Source: Macrolepiota albuminosa
Taxonomy: Eukaryota; Basidiomycota; Agaricomycetes; Agaricales; Agaricaceae
Assembly: GCA_027475525.1 (NCBI GenBank)
Contig: JAMWFC010000052.1
Coordinates: forward strand, 744,001 to 808,000
Length of the DNA: 64,000 bases
Direction: 5' to 3'
The first letter of the stretch is position 1; each line of letters opens with the position of its first letter. Below the pieces are notes generated by a model. The model ran no database searches. It had not been told where the DNA came from and worked only from the letters and a program-made list of their open reading frames with translations. The position numbers and the translations under genes are program-made. This document shows, one piece after another, positions 21,769 to 33,731 of the stretch.

Positions 21769-22977
21769 ATGGAATTCGAAGAAGGCGAGATTCTTGAGCC
21801 GGGCGCTTCAACTCCCGGAGAAGACTACGATCCTTCTTATGAATGGCCTGGAGAGATATCGACCACCTCGTTTCCATTTACAGATCCTCTTCCGACATCT
21901 AAGCGCACGGTGGCCACTTTAAGACCTAATCAACCGATTTTTCGCCTCATCGTTCTTCGATCTTCCGTCTTATCGTCGAAACACAGACTAGGTGTAATAG
22001 ATGGGCATTCCGAAATCCAGTTTGGGCGCGATGTGGTCCCTACTGGTTCGACGACGCCCAAGATACGCTTGAAGGAGATGCAGGTATCGAAGGTGCACGC
22101 TACCGCTTATTGGGATGCGAGCAGACGGGAGTGGGGGGTAGTGGACATGGGATCTATGCACGGGACATTCTTGAAGTCCGCGAATGCAACTGGAGATGAC
22201 CAAGGAGTGAGGCTTTCTCCACCAAGACAGGCTAGTATCCCAAAGAAATTGAGTCATATGGACCAATTGACGATAGGAGGAACTACGTTCATTGTTCACA
22301 TGCACCAAGACCGGCTTCCATGTGAAGATTGCCAGACGGATGGAAACTACGAAATCCCGCTTTACCCAGTCTCGAAGAGTTACAAGTCGACTTCAGCCGA
22401 GTCTTCGGCTGCGACTCTGAGGGATACAGACGACTCTGGTCACCATGTGCCCAAAGCACCAACCGACCCCAAGAAAGCATTGAGTCTGCTTAAAAAATCA
22501 CTTCTCACGCGGCATAGTGACTCTAGTCTCCGACGGTCGGCGTCCTCTGTGGACACTCCACGGACTCAGTACGTGGACCGTTCCGCGCGTCGAAGGGCCT
22601 TGATGCCCGCCACGCAGCCGGATGCTCCGGGAGTCTCTGCGCCTCCTCCATCGGCTGTCTCACTGGAAGCACCAACGCCACCCCCACGATCGAAGTCACC
22701 TTCTGTGGAGCCCACATCGCAACCAGCGGTACCGCTGCCGGCATCGAACATTGGTCATCGGCTCCTGATGAAACAAGGATGGGAACCAGGCACTGCACTA
22801 GGTTCACCTCTAAATATCTACGAAGGGCAAGTTGGCCTTGTGGAGCCCATCGAACCAACAGTCAGCCTGAATCGGGGAGGACTGGGGCTAAAGCGCGCCT
22901 CGACGACCAGTCTCCCAACGCTGCTCGGCCAGGATTGGAAAGAGACCGGGAAGCGCAGACGGTGGGATAGAACTTGA
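21769..22977 (+). CDS. FHA and G-patch domain protein
   Basis: Single-exon gene of 402 residues. The acidic start MEFEEGEILEPG is followed by an FHA domain at about residues 55-185: FRLIVLRSS, FGRD, SKVHATAYWD and GSMHGTFL carry the phosphothreonine-binding Arg, Ser and His of the fold. A Ser/Pro-rich linker leads to a G-patch near residues 330-378 (GHRLLMKQGWEPGTALG, then GLGLKR), and a basic end GKRRRWDRT. The FHA plus C-terminal G-patch arrangement is that of AGGF1-like proteins, which act in the nucleus and link phosphoprotein binding to RNA helicases or splicing. Its partner cannot be told from the sequence. It is divergent from the XLF-like gene, which may be chance or may reflect a DNA-damage theme. 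Confidence 0.85.
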   Translation: MEFEEGEILEPGASTPGEDYDPSYEWPGEISTTSFPFTDPLPTSKRTVATLRPNQPIFRLIVLRSSVLSSKHRLGVIDGHSEIQFGRDVVPTGSTTPKIRLKEMQVSKVHATAYWDASRREWGVVDMGSMHGTFLKSANATGDDQGVRLSPPRQASIPKKLSHMDQLTIGGTTFIVHMHQDRLPCEDCQTDGNYEIPLYPVSKSYKSTSAESSAATLRDTDDSGHHVPKAPTDPKKALSLLKKSLLTRHSDSSLRRSASSVDTPRTQYVDRSARRRALMPATQPDAPGVSAPPPSAVSLEAPTPPPRSKSPSVEPTSQPAVPLPASNIGHRLLMKQGWEPGTALGSPLNIYEGQVGLVEPIEPTVSLNRGGLGLKRASTTSLPTLLGQDWKETGKRRRWDRT

Positions 22978-23445
22978 GCCTATTCGCTGTCAACAGCATT
23001 GTTTTATTGAGCGCTGAGCTGAAATGGAGACGACCCTGGATTATTACGACATGTACACTGAGGGCCTTGATATGGTCAGAACTGTACCATTCCTGCATGA
23101 CGGTCCGATAGCATTCATATATTTTAGAGCTATAACATACATTGTTCCATATCCGGCGTGAGAAGAGCATATGTCACGAGAAATTCGCGTCGCGTCGCCT
23201 CGTGTTGTTTGCGCGTTGTTGTGTGGCCAGGTCACGTGTGCTGTTCGAGAATATGAACCAAGCTCCTTGTTCTTCTTGAGGCTGACGAGTGGATTGTGCT
23301 TCTCTGGTTTCTCTGCAAATCTCCCTCGGCCCTCGATTCTACGACCTGTGCGCGGGTCCCTCTCGGTTCCTGCTTATCTTCTCCTTCATCACTCTCTTTT
23401 TCGACTATCTTCTAACACTACAGTCCGTGGTACACACTGTATACG
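22978..23445. other. Intergenic region with cyclin promoter
   Basis: 468 bp between two plus-strand genes. It holds the 3' end of the FHA gene and the promoter and leader of the cyclin gene, including CT-rich stretches around 23,320-23,420. No further feature seen. Confidence 0.4.
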
Positions 23446-25212
23446 ATGACCAGCCATATCCGCGTAGGTCTATCTATTCTTCTCTCGCTCTTCACTCTAA
23501 CCCTGTCTGGCAGCTCCCACAACGCCGAGGACTCGCTCAACGCGTCAAGGCCGATGAGAATGCGACGAGTAGACATATTCGTCAGGGGTCAAATATCACA
23601 GTTGCAAATGCAACACGACTTTCATCGAAAGAAAACATAGCAGTAAAGCCCGGCCAGCGACAAGCACTAGGCGAAGTCACCACTACTGCCGTGAACCGCA
23701 AGGTATGCCACCCATCTTCAGACTTGTTTTGTGTGGCTGACATTCGTGATACTAGGACACGAGCGGTAAACCCACCAGTGGAAAAGATAAAGAGGAAGTA
23801 GGATCAAAACGTGGTCGTTCGGATTCTACAACTCTCCCTCAACGCATTCCCCTCGGACCTGGGAGGAGCCAAGCCGCACCCCCTGTCGCTAACACCGTCA
23901 ATGCTCGCGTTCAACCTGCCGCCCGAGTTCGGGCACCTGTTACAACAGTCAACAGGCGTCTTTCTCGTGTTGCGCCACCCATTGTCGTCCCCAAAGAGAT
24001 CAAAAAGGTCCGCGGCCGTGATGCCCAGATTGCAATGGACGTTGAAGAGGAGATCGCTGCAGCTGCACGAGAAGATGAGGCGGAGGATGAGCTTCTGGCG
24101 CAAGAATCTGAAGTGGAGGCCATGGTCGGCGTAGCAGACGACAGCGACGAGGATGAGGAAACAGCACAACCACCAGCAAAAATCCAGCGCGTCTGGCCGG
24201 ATGTGTCGACCCAGAAGAGGTTGAGGCACAAGCGCGAGATTGAGGCTGTTCACGAAACATTTGAGGATCGTGTGGATGTTCTAGACCCGTCGATGGTGTC
24301 TGAGTATGCAGACGAGATCTTCGAGTACATGAACGATCTTGAGGTTGGTTTTTGTCAAGCTTAACCCCTTATTGTGGTTACTCATTGCAGTTGTACAGGA
24401 GGAAATGATGCCTTCACCGGATTACATGCATGATCAGACCGAGATTACTTGGGCGATGCGACAAACGCTTGTCGACTGGCTCCTTCAAGTCCACTTGCGT
24501 TACCACATGCTGCCCGAGACGCTCTGGATTGCAGTTAATATCGTTGACCGCTTCCTCTCCAAACGCGTCGTGTCTCTGGTAAAGCTCCAGCTAGTCGGAG
24601 TCACCGCAATGTTTATTGCGGCTAAATACGAGGAGATCCTCGCTCCGTCAGTGGAAGAGTTTGTGTTCATGACTGAGAGCGTCTACCCCAGAGAAGAGAT
24701 TTTAAAGGGCGAACGAATTATGCTGCAGACACTGGACTTTAGGATCTCGCACTACTGCTCACCATACAGCTGGATGCGGAAGATTAGCAAGGCCGACGAC
24801 TATGATATCCACACGCGGACATTGAGCAAGTTTTTGACAGAGGTCACTCTTCTTGACTATAGATTTCTGAGAGTAAAGCCAAGCCTGGTGGCAGCTGTGG
24901 GAATGTACACTGCAAGAAGAATGTTGGGGGGTACTTGGGTCAGTTGCTACCGACATTGTGACCCGATCATGTGACTAACAGTTCTTGCAGGACGACGCAT
25001 TTGTGTTCTACTCTGACTACACAGAAGAGCAACTCATACCTGGCCATGAGCTCCTCATTGGAAAGCTTACTGAGCAAAACTTCTCGTGCCAGTATGTCTA
25101 CAAGAAGTATGCCCACAAAAAGTTCCTCAAGGCGTCGTTGTACGCAGTCGAATGGGCAAAATCGCACCTTGGCGATATTGCTGATGCTGAGGATATGCAA
25201 CTTTGCCCCTAA
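23446..25212 (+). CDS. B-type (G2/mitotic) cyclin
   Basis: Starts MTSHIR, first intron 23,464-23,510, then LPQRRGLAQRVKADEN, a possible RxxL element. KEN and D-box degradation signals follow: SKENIAVK, then RQALGEVTT, the classic cyclin B destruction box. An acidic middle (EEEIAAAAREDEAEDELL) leads to the cyclin boxes: MRQTLVDWLLQVHLRYHMLP, VDRFLSKRVVSLVKLQLVGV, AAKYEEILAPSVEEFVFMT, then the second fold with KPSLVAAVGMYTARRML. It ends AEDMQLCP. The protein binds and activates the mitotic cyclin-dependent kinase and is destroyed through the anaphase-promoting complex. It appears intact, with four introns. Length of about 500 residues is normal for fungal Clb/Cdc13-type cyclins. Confidence 0.9.
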
Positions 25213-25896
25213 TTGGTCGTCGTGCGTCCTATCGTATCGCTCCCTTCATCGCCATGTACTACCCATGCATTTCACATACCATATCTCACGCATCCATCCA
25301 TTTCCATCTCGATGTGTCCCTTTATATCTCTGTTGACTTATTACTATAATTTCATATTCCTCTCTCTTGGTTTCGCAATTGCATTGATATTCACTATCTT
25401 TCGTTGATCGAATCACTGAACCACTTTCAGTTGTTGTCGTGTCCTCCTGCCTCCAAGGCGTCCTGTTCCTTTCTTTTTCTCCTCTCTCATGACTCTCTCA
25501 AAGATAACGCCTCAAATGCAGTCAGCCACGAAAGCTCCTATGCTGTCATGACCATCATGTCTATGTCTTCTGTACACACCGTCCTGTTCCGTCTCGGATC
25601 TCACCTTCTCCCTTCTGTCTGCCCATGTATTGAAGATCCACTCGTTACGCAATCTGGTTTACTGTATATATCAGATTTCTTTGACCTCACTGTACTTGGT
25701 AGATCTGTGCGCAGGGCGTTAGCCGCGTATTTATCACATTTGCCTCACTGTCCATGTGCTTATTGAGTTGGGACCCACTGAGGAAGCGCGAAGCGCTTTG
25801 CTTATGTCATGATCAAACTCGAATCACATGTATCAGGACGGAGTACTTCATTCGCATGCAATCTCAGAGGATACTTACTCCGTTCTTACTAGTTCC
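25213..25896. other. Intergenic region, cyclin 3' end to dehydrogenase promoter
   Basis: About 680 bp, T- and C-rich. A plus-strand open frame at 25,404-25,766 is low in information and matches nothing I know. Probably a long 3' untranslated region followed by a promoter. Confidence 0.4.
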
Positions 25897-28584
25897 ATGT
25901 CTAAAACCCTCTCGTTCAAAGGCCAAACTGTAGTCGTCACTGGTGCTGGTGGCGGACTTGGAAAGACGTACGTTTCTCGTGGCACCTCAGGGCTACCTTG
26001 GATCAATTGTTAACGTCATATCTAGTTATTCTCTCTTGTTCGCATCGCGCGGGGCCAATGTCGTGGTAAATGATTTCAACGCTGCGGCTGCACAGAAGGT
26101 CGTAGATGAAATTACCAAGGGTGCGCAACGTTGTTGTGCTCTTCTGATATTCAAGTACTGATGCATTTGAGCCAGCTGGCGGAAAGGCGGTTGTAAACAC
26201 CTCATCTGTCACCGACGGTGAAGCTGTCATTAAGACCGCACTGGATGCTTTTGGAAGCGTCACGATTCTCATCAATAATGCTGGAATTCTGCGTGACAAA
26301 GGGTGCGTATAGGCGCGAAATGTTATCCTCGTCAAGAGGTTGACTTGCTTTGCGTGTTTCATCTAGGTTTAAGAACATGACTGACAAGGAGTGGGACCAA
26401 ATAACGGAAGTGCATCTTAAGGGTGCTTTTGCTTGTACAAAGGCTGCGTGGCCCCACTTCCGAAAACAAAAGTTTGGCCGAATCATCAATACTGCCAGTG
26501 CTGCTGGGCTCTATGGTGGGTCGGATTTGAACGTATTGATATTTCATGTAAATACGTTGCTGTGCAGGAAACTTTGGGCAAGCCAACTATAGTGCAGCGA
26601 AGATGGGTCTCGTCGCCTTTTCGAAGACACTTGCGCGCGAGGGTGAGAAGTACAATATCAAATCAACTGCAATTGCACCTGTATGTCGGCTTCCCTGTTT
26701 TCACAGTATCGTTAATTACAATATCTATTTATCAGATTGCCGCGTCTGCGATGACAGCGACAATGATGCCTCCCGAAATGCTTGCGAACCTTAGCGTATG
26801 TCTTTTCGCGTTCCTTTCTTGTACGAACGGCCAAGCTCAAGTCTGAGCTGGACTGCAGCCAGATTATGTCGCGCCCTTCGTTGTTGCAATCTGTCACCCA
26901 GACGGCCCGGATGCCTCAGGCAGAGTCTTCGAAGTCGGTGCTGGTTACGTTGCTGAGATCCGCTGGGAACGAAGCAAAGGCACGGTGTTCAAGACTGATG
27001 CTACCTTCACGCCGTCTGCTGTCAAGGAGAAATGGGACGAAATTACCGACTTTACTAACCCTGATCAGTGAGTGCTTGGGTTACTTATAAAATGAGTACG
27101 CTAAGATCAGACAGCCCCGCGAACGTGAAAGATGTAGATTCACATGTATGAAACATGAAGCAGTAAAAGAAAACGCGATCTCATTGTCTTTCTTACCAGG
27201 GTAAACTCGAGGCCGCGTCAAAGCTTCCGCAGAATAAGCAATCCTCATCAGAGGTGCGCTTTGACGGTCAGACCGTCATTATCACTGGCGCAGGTGCCGG
27301 CCTTGGACGTGCTTACGCGCATATGTACGGCCGCCTAGGTGCAAACGTTGTTGTGAACGATGTCAGTGAGAAAGGCGCGAATACCGTTGTTGATGAGGTC
27401 ATCAAAGGTCAGGCAGATCCTGACTCTTCGACTAAGACATTAACACGAGTCATGTTTAGCTGGTGGAAAAGCAGTCGCCGCGATATGTTCAGCTGAAGAA
27501 GGCGAAGAGATCGTGGACATCGCCTTAAAGAAGTTTGGCGGTGTACATGTCCTGATTGCGAATGCCGGAATATTGAGAGATAAATCGTTCACGTCAATGA
27601 CGAGCCAAGAATGGGACATGGTAGTCGCTGTTCACCTCCGAGGAACATACAAGGTGCTATTTGTCTCTCCTCGTTTTGTACACTACTGATATGTCAAGGA
27701 TAGTGTGCAAAGGCTGTTTGGCCCCACTTCCAGAAGCAGAAGTTCGGCAGGATTGTCACGACATGTTCGCAAGTCGGTATCTGTAAGTGGAATAAGAATG
27801 GACAAACGTTTTTTGTGTTGATTGGTCTTATTTAACTTACTAGATGGTAACTTCGGTCAAGCCAATTATTCGACCGCGAAAGCTGGAATACTTGGTCTTA
27901 CACGTACTCTCGCCATCGAGGGCCAGAAATACAACATTATGTGCAATATTATCGCGCCCTCCGCAGGTACTGCCATGACGAGCACTGTCTGGTATGTTGC
28001 TTTATCTGTTGTTGCAGCAATTATGTCTGATTACATGCACAGGCCACAAGAGATGGTTGATGCTTTCAAGGTAATGCTCTCCCTCCCTAACCCATAATAC
28101 ATCCTGAACAGCTTTTCAGCCGGATTATATCGCCCCCGTCGTAGGATATCTCAGTAGCGCTGGTGAGTACAATATGTTAGCGGGTATTTGTAGGGTCAGC
28201 AGAATGATTGTTCGTTACAGACAATACTGAGACCACGGGATCCTTATTTGAGATTCTCGGTGGATGGGCCGCCCAGACACGATGGCAGCGTGCTGGAGGC
28301 TATGGCTTCCCCACCAACAGACCATATACCCCAGAAGAACTGATTGAGAAGTGGGGTGTGATCACCAACTTCGGTATGTTACATTGTTACATGTTACTCC
28401 TACGTGCTTCTCGCAGAATTTGACCCTTAATGTAGATGATGGCCGGGCGACGAACCCGTCCACAACCACAGAAGCTATGCAACAGGTATATGTCTTGTAG
28501 CTCGGATTTTTTATCTCCTATTGACCATTCCCATAGCTCATGGAGAACTTTGATAACAAGGTCGATGTCAAAGCAAAACTATAG
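25897..28584 (+). CDS. Peroxisomal multifunctional enzyme 2, tandem 3-hydroxyacyl-CoA dehydrogenase protein
   Basis: Gene with about ten introns encoding roughly 600 residues with two complete short-chain dehydrogenase domains. The first runs [39 protein letters not shown] and [13 protein letters not shown]. The second repeats this as [43 protein letters not shown] and [13 protein letters not shown]. Both keep the nucleotide-binding glycines and the Ser/Tyr/Lys catalytic set. The C-terminal extension ends VDVKAKL, and AKL is a peroxisomal type 1 signal. In ascomycete Fox2 these two domains are followed by a hydratase-2 domain in one chain. Here the gene stops, and the hydratase is a separate gene 2.3 kb downstream on the same strand. 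It oxidises 3R-hydroxyacyl-CoA to 3-ketoacyl-CoA with NAD. Confidence 0.9.
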
Positions 28585-30881
28585 GTTTTTTACTCAGACG
28601 TATGACCCTGTGTCTTTATAAACGCCATGTAATATTCTTGGAATGGTCAGATAATATGTGAAATGTACCATAATGGATGAATTTGACCGGATTAGTCTTC
28701 GGAACACGTACGTACTCTACAAAGCAGTGAGACATGGATGCAGGCGATTGTTTATTGAATCTTAGAGGAATGTAGCTGACCTTATAAAACAGATAACTCC
28801 GGATCGAACCTTGGTCCGGATTGTACCAAGCAAAGACTAAGGAAATTCTTTGCAATTCAGTATGACTTTATCACGCACAGAGCTCAATAAGGTGTCGAGA
28901 AAATCAACCGTCTTGACATCTCTCCTGTTATACTTCCGCCTCGCCTGGTCATAACAGAGATTATTAGTCGCAGCTTTTTATTCTTGGCCACGGTTGAACA
29001 ACCCCTTTCAGCATCCGTCCGGTCTGTTTGCATAATCCTATGGCAGCTTGGGAACTTTTTTCACGACCTGTGTAAGCGGGTCCTTGAGCCCAACTTCACT
29101 GCCTTGGGGGTCAAAGAAATCCCCTTGACCAGTACAGCTATTCGTGTATATATATTAATTGGTCGAAAATAAGGCTCTAATTTCTGTCTGCGCCACCCCG
29201 ATCCCCGGTATATGTCTTGCAGCCGTTGTAAGCAGCATGTCTACAAGCTGTCGGCTACAATTGGTCTTGACGGCATTATAGGTGATGCGTACGTGCATCT
29301 GGCTTCCAATATTATCTGTGCGGTTTAATGTTGCGTGTAGTCAACATTGTTCCCTTGTAATGGATAGCCTGACAAGCTTTGAAAAAGTGTCAAAATATCA
29401 AGAGGGAAGAACAAACATATGTATTTGGGCGGCCTTGGTTATATTTCACACTAAGTGACGGATGATTTTCCCAGAGCTTCTAAGCAGCAAAAATCGATAA
29501 TCTTGGACTTGTTAACGTGTCCGTACCGGGAAAGGGTGCTAAATCCATAACTTGATAGAGACATTTCAATCAAGTCCCAAGAAAAGTGCATAGCGGCGAC
29601 GACTGATACATTCTAGTTTAGAATCCTGCGGAAGAAACAATAACAACTACCATGGTTCGTTGGTGGTAGTCAAATGCGTCAAAAGCAGCATTCTCAATGA
29701 TATGGCGCGCAGGCGCGTATCGACTCATCAGCGGCATTGTTCGGTGTGAAGAGTCCAGTGATGATACATCGGTAACTTAGGAATCCTATTTTGTCCTCCG
29801 GACAACCGTATGGTAAAGATCTCGACAAAGCGGCGCTTGTCCACGGATTGAGTCCTATACATAACGGTCATCAAAAAGCACATTTTTTCTGTCAAGGTAG
29901 CGGAAATTTGGTTTTCGGATTTTTTTTACCACTGCAAATGCAACTTCAGAATTGCTCATCCTGATAGAGTCTAAAACAAGGTAACGAGAAACCCCGTCGC
30001 TAGTCTGTATGATTCGGCCTCAGTGGATGAAATCGGTATCAGGTGTCTCAGACAAGAAATTCAACGACAGGATAGCCTACACCAACTCCACATTATCAGG
30101 AATAACCGAATCGTACCTATTTTATCAACCAGTGCGTGGCAATGACGATGGAATCTTTTCGCCGTTTCGTTGATCACGCGAGATCTTCTAGTTGACTGGA
30201 CGATATAGCTTGTAGTCTTTATAGATGATATTGTGGACATGAAACAGGATCGTCTCTTTTGAGAACCATGAGCGACATCAAAAAAGGGAAACCTTTCAAA
30301 TGACTTGGAGGTAGGAAAGAAACATGTGCATGAACCGTCGTTCCCGTTCTTTGATGAAGTGACGCGCTAATCTTATAGCTTTCAGCCCCATCGTCTTTCG
30401 CGTTTCAGTGTCTTTGAGTATCGGCCTTTTAGTAACACCCGACGGCTATGAGGATAGCGCGTCAACATTGGAAAGGTACAGGCCACCCGTCATTTTGGTA
30501 CAGCATGGCGTTGCGCTTAGAGAATAATCATAGCGATGGGATGAACATGTGATCCTCCCTGGCATTTTCATGAGATTTTGTCTCCTGAAGTTCTAAAAGA
30601 AACTTGAATCTGTTGCTGTATCGATTGAGAAATTGCTTCTCGTATCCTTTTCCTGTTATTCCTCTTAGTAAGTAAGATATGCAGAAGGAAATAGAGAAAT
30701 CAGTCTAACCAAACCAAATTACTAACTTCTAGTACTTGCTCTATTTGGGCAAGATCAGTGTTTACGCGTATCTTTACGCGCTGTATCTCCGTTTCCACTC
30801 GACCGAAACCCATGTGATTTCTTGCTTATAATAATGTACATCTGAACACCAGCTTGCGTTTCACTTGACCATCAATTCTTC
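28585..30881. other. 2.3 kb gene-free interval between the two halves of MFE2
   Basis: No ORF with family resemblance, no repeat and no transposon termini seen. Short open frames (for example 28,984-29,172) look random. The interval separates the dehydrogenase gene from the hydratase gene that would be joined to it in ascomycetes. Confidence 0.45.
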
Positions 30882-32156
30882 ATGTCCAAGTTCTCCTCTT
30901 CAAATGCTTTTGCTGACCCCGAGGACTCTCAGCTCGTTGCTGACGCAAAGAAAGCACCTGTAGATCCTGTGGAGTATTCCTATACCGAGGTTCGGCTCGT
31001 TGACTTTGACAGGTGTGCCCCACTGACAATGCGCAGCGTGACGTGATTCTGTATAACCTGGGTATTGGTGCGAACGAGAAGGAGCTACAGTGGACATACG
31101 AAGGGGATGACGAGTTTGCGGCGTTACCCACTTTCGGTGTTATACCCCAGTTTGCAGCTTCGTCGGGTCTCCCGCTCGACTGGCTGCCAAATTTCAACCC
31201 GGTGTGTTTTATAATTGTCTTGGTTGAAATTGGAACTGAGTGTGGGGTGTTGTTTAGGCAAAGCTGTTACATGGAGAACAGTACTTGAAGATCAAGGCGC
31301 CGATTCCGACGAGCGGAGAGCTCGTGAACGAGGCGCGGTAGTGCTGTTCTTGATCATTATTCAAATGATACTCATGAGTTTGATTGACACAGGCTATTGG
31401 AGGTACTGGATAAAGGGAAGGCTGCGGCGGTCACAATCATCATAGAGACCAGAGACAAGAAGACAGGGGAGGTCATCTTTGAAAATCAGTCTACTGTCTT
31501 TATTCGTGGAGCGGGAGGGTTCGGTGGAAAGCGCGCTGGAAACGGTACGTTCGTTATTCTTTGCTATCTTAGCACTCATTACATATCTCATCAGACCGTG
31601 GGGCGGCCACTGCACCAAATACACCGCCAAAACGCCGTCCAGATGCAGTCGTTGAGGAAAAGACATTGCCGTCGCAGGCTGTATTGTACAGGTAGATTAT
31701 ACCAACAGAACTGGATCGGACTACTAACGTCTACATTGCAGGCTGAGCGGCGACTCCAACCCCCTCCATGTAGGTCCCTCTTCTCCTTGTGATATGTCTT
31801 CTTACACGTCTTTTAGATCCTTCCTGAGTTTGCGGCGGTCGGTGGTTTTGATCAGCCAATTCTCCATGGGTTGTGTTCGATGGGGATCGCGGGAAAGCAC
31901 GTCCTGAAGAAGTTCGGGCCATACTCGGATATCAAGGTCCGCTTTGCTGGTGTTGTGTACCCAGGAGAGACGATTATCACTGAGATGTGGAAGGAAGGTG
32001 GCAAAGTGGTGTTCGGTGAGTGTTGTCCGTGTGAACCGCGCACTAGTTGTTGCTCACGATAGATGATCAGCGGCCAAGGTGAAAGAGAGGGGAACTACCG
32101 TGTTGGCAGCAGCAGCAGCCACACTGGTGTCGGAGAATGGGAAAGCAAAGCTGTAA
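30882..32156 (+). CDS. Peroxisomal 2-enoyl-CoA hydratase 2 (MaoC-like), separate from MFE2
   Basis: About 310 residues, six or seven introns, start [20 protein letters not shown]. The N-terminal hot-dog half reads [47 protein letters not shown]. The C-terminal half has the hydratase-2 signature [11 protein letters not shown], with the catalytic Asp and His, followed by [20 protein letters not shown]. The intron inside the signature (after PLH) is confirmed by family alignment; the residue pair after it is IL where many relatives have ID, which is not a catalytic position. The chain ends [11 protein letters not shown] is a peroxisomal signal, the same last four residues (KAKL) as the dehydrogenase gene upstream. 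It hydrates trans-2-enoyl-CoA to 3R-hydroxyacyl-CoA, the substrate of that dehydrogenase. Confidence 0.9.
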
Positions 32157-32297
32157 GATAATAAAAGTGTACTTTTGTAAATGCTACTATTTTTGGATAA
32201 GGTAGAGGGAGATGGTGGCAGTGCGCGGAGATCGAAAAGTCCCCAAAGTAGAACGGACCGCCAGCAGCACATTTTTCTAACAGCACTCTCTAATTTC

Positions 32298-33731
32298 ATG
32301 CTTTCTCGCTCGTCCCTCTCCCGCCTTACCCCCCTTCTTTCACATGCTCGTTCCTCGACATCACGAGCAGCTATCTGCGCTGTTCGTGCCTACGCAACAC
32401 CAAGCGGCGAGCAACACACAGTCCGTGACGTCGTTCGATAAACCCAACCGTGCTAACTCTGCACAGATGACAGTTCGCGATGCTCTTAACGTGGCTATGG
32501 AGGAGGAGATGATACGAGACGAGAAGGTGTTTATCCTTGGTGAGGAGGTTGCACGGTACAACGGTGCTTACAAGGTACGGCATTGTCTTCAATGCGGCGC
32601 TATTATATTTGAATTCTTGATTTATTCTAGGTGACCAAAGGCCTTATGGATAAGTTTGGTGAGAAACGAGTTGTCGACACGCCTATCACGGAGATGGGTT
32701 TTGCTGGTCTTGCTGTTGGTGCCGCACTTCAGGGTCTGCGCCCAATGTATGTCACGCCACATTCAGTGTCATTGATAGTAATGAATTATACAATAGATGC
32801 GAGTTTATGACCTTCAACTTTGCAATGCAGGCGATTGACCAGATCGTCAACTCGGCTGGAAAGACGTATTACATGTCGGGTGGTAATGTGCCGTGTCCAG
32901 TCGTGTTCCGCGGGCCCAATGGTGCCGCTGCAGGTGTAGGAGCGCAGCATTCACAAGACTACGCAGCATGGTATGGATCAGTACCGGGTCTCAAGGTTGT
33001 TAGTCCCTGGAGTTCCGAAGACTGTAAAGGCCTACTAAAGGTAGTTCGATCCTCCTTCTTGTCGCAATCATTCATATGCCCCCGACCATAGTCTGCCATC
33101 CGAGATCCCAATCCTGTCGTCTTCCTTGAGAACGAGATGCTATATGGCGTGTCGTTCCCCATGTCCGCCGAGGCCATGTCCGACAATTTCCTCCTCCCCA
33201 TCGGCAAGGCCAAGGTCGAACGCGAAGGTAGTGACGTCACCATCGTCGCGCATTCGAAGATGGTTACGCACAGCATGGAGGCTGCCGCGATCCTGGCCAA
33301 AGAAGACATCAGCGCTGAGGTCATTAACCTCCGCTCTATCCGCCCATTAGACATCGATACTATCATCAAATCTGTCAAAAAGACGAACCGGTGTGTAGTC
33401 TTCGAACACGAAAATGCGAAAAATAGCACATTGCTAATTATTTATAGATTGGTCATCGTCGAGGGTGGATTCCCTATGTTTGGTGTCGGTAGCGAGATTT
33501 GCGCACAGATCGTCGAGAGCGAAGCTTTCGACTACCTCGACGCGCCTGTTGAGCGTGTTACTGGCGCCGATGTCCCTACACCAGTAAGTGATCCACATCT
33601 AACTGATTGTGTCCTTGATGCTGATGAGATCTGTCTGTCTCTAGTATGCAACCAAGCTTGAGAACCTATCATTCCCCGACACCTCACTCGTAGTCAAGGT
33701 CGCTAAGCGCGCGCTTTACCGGACCAATTAG
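32298..33731 (+). CDS. PDB1: Pyruvate dehydrogenase E1 component, beta subunit (mitochondrial)
   Basis: Starts [19 protein letters not shown], an Arg/Ser-rich mitochondrial presequence ending near RAYATPSG. The mature part begins [15 protein letters not shown], then [20 protein letters not shown] with the conserved Glu near the thiamine diphosphate, [63 protein letters not shown] and a transketolase C-terminal domain ending AKRALYRTN. With E1 alpha it converts pyruvate to acetyl units on lipoyl-E2. About six short introns, all in frame. Only 141 bp separate it from the hydratase stop upstream, so its promoter is compact. Confidence 0.95.

Noticed and set aside
22523..22858. Long minus-strand open frame opposite the FHA/G-patch gene
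   Set aside because: It is the antisense shadow of a GC-rich coding exon; no splice sites, start context or family match.
23804..24260. Several minus-strand open frames across the cyclin gene
   Set aside because: They overlap the acidic and repetitive coding exon of the cyclin and have composition expected of antisense frames.
25404..25766. Plus-strand open frame of 120 codons downstream of the cyclin
   Set aside because: Ser/Leu/Pro-rich composition from CT-rich DNA, no family match, lies in the expected 3' untranslated region.
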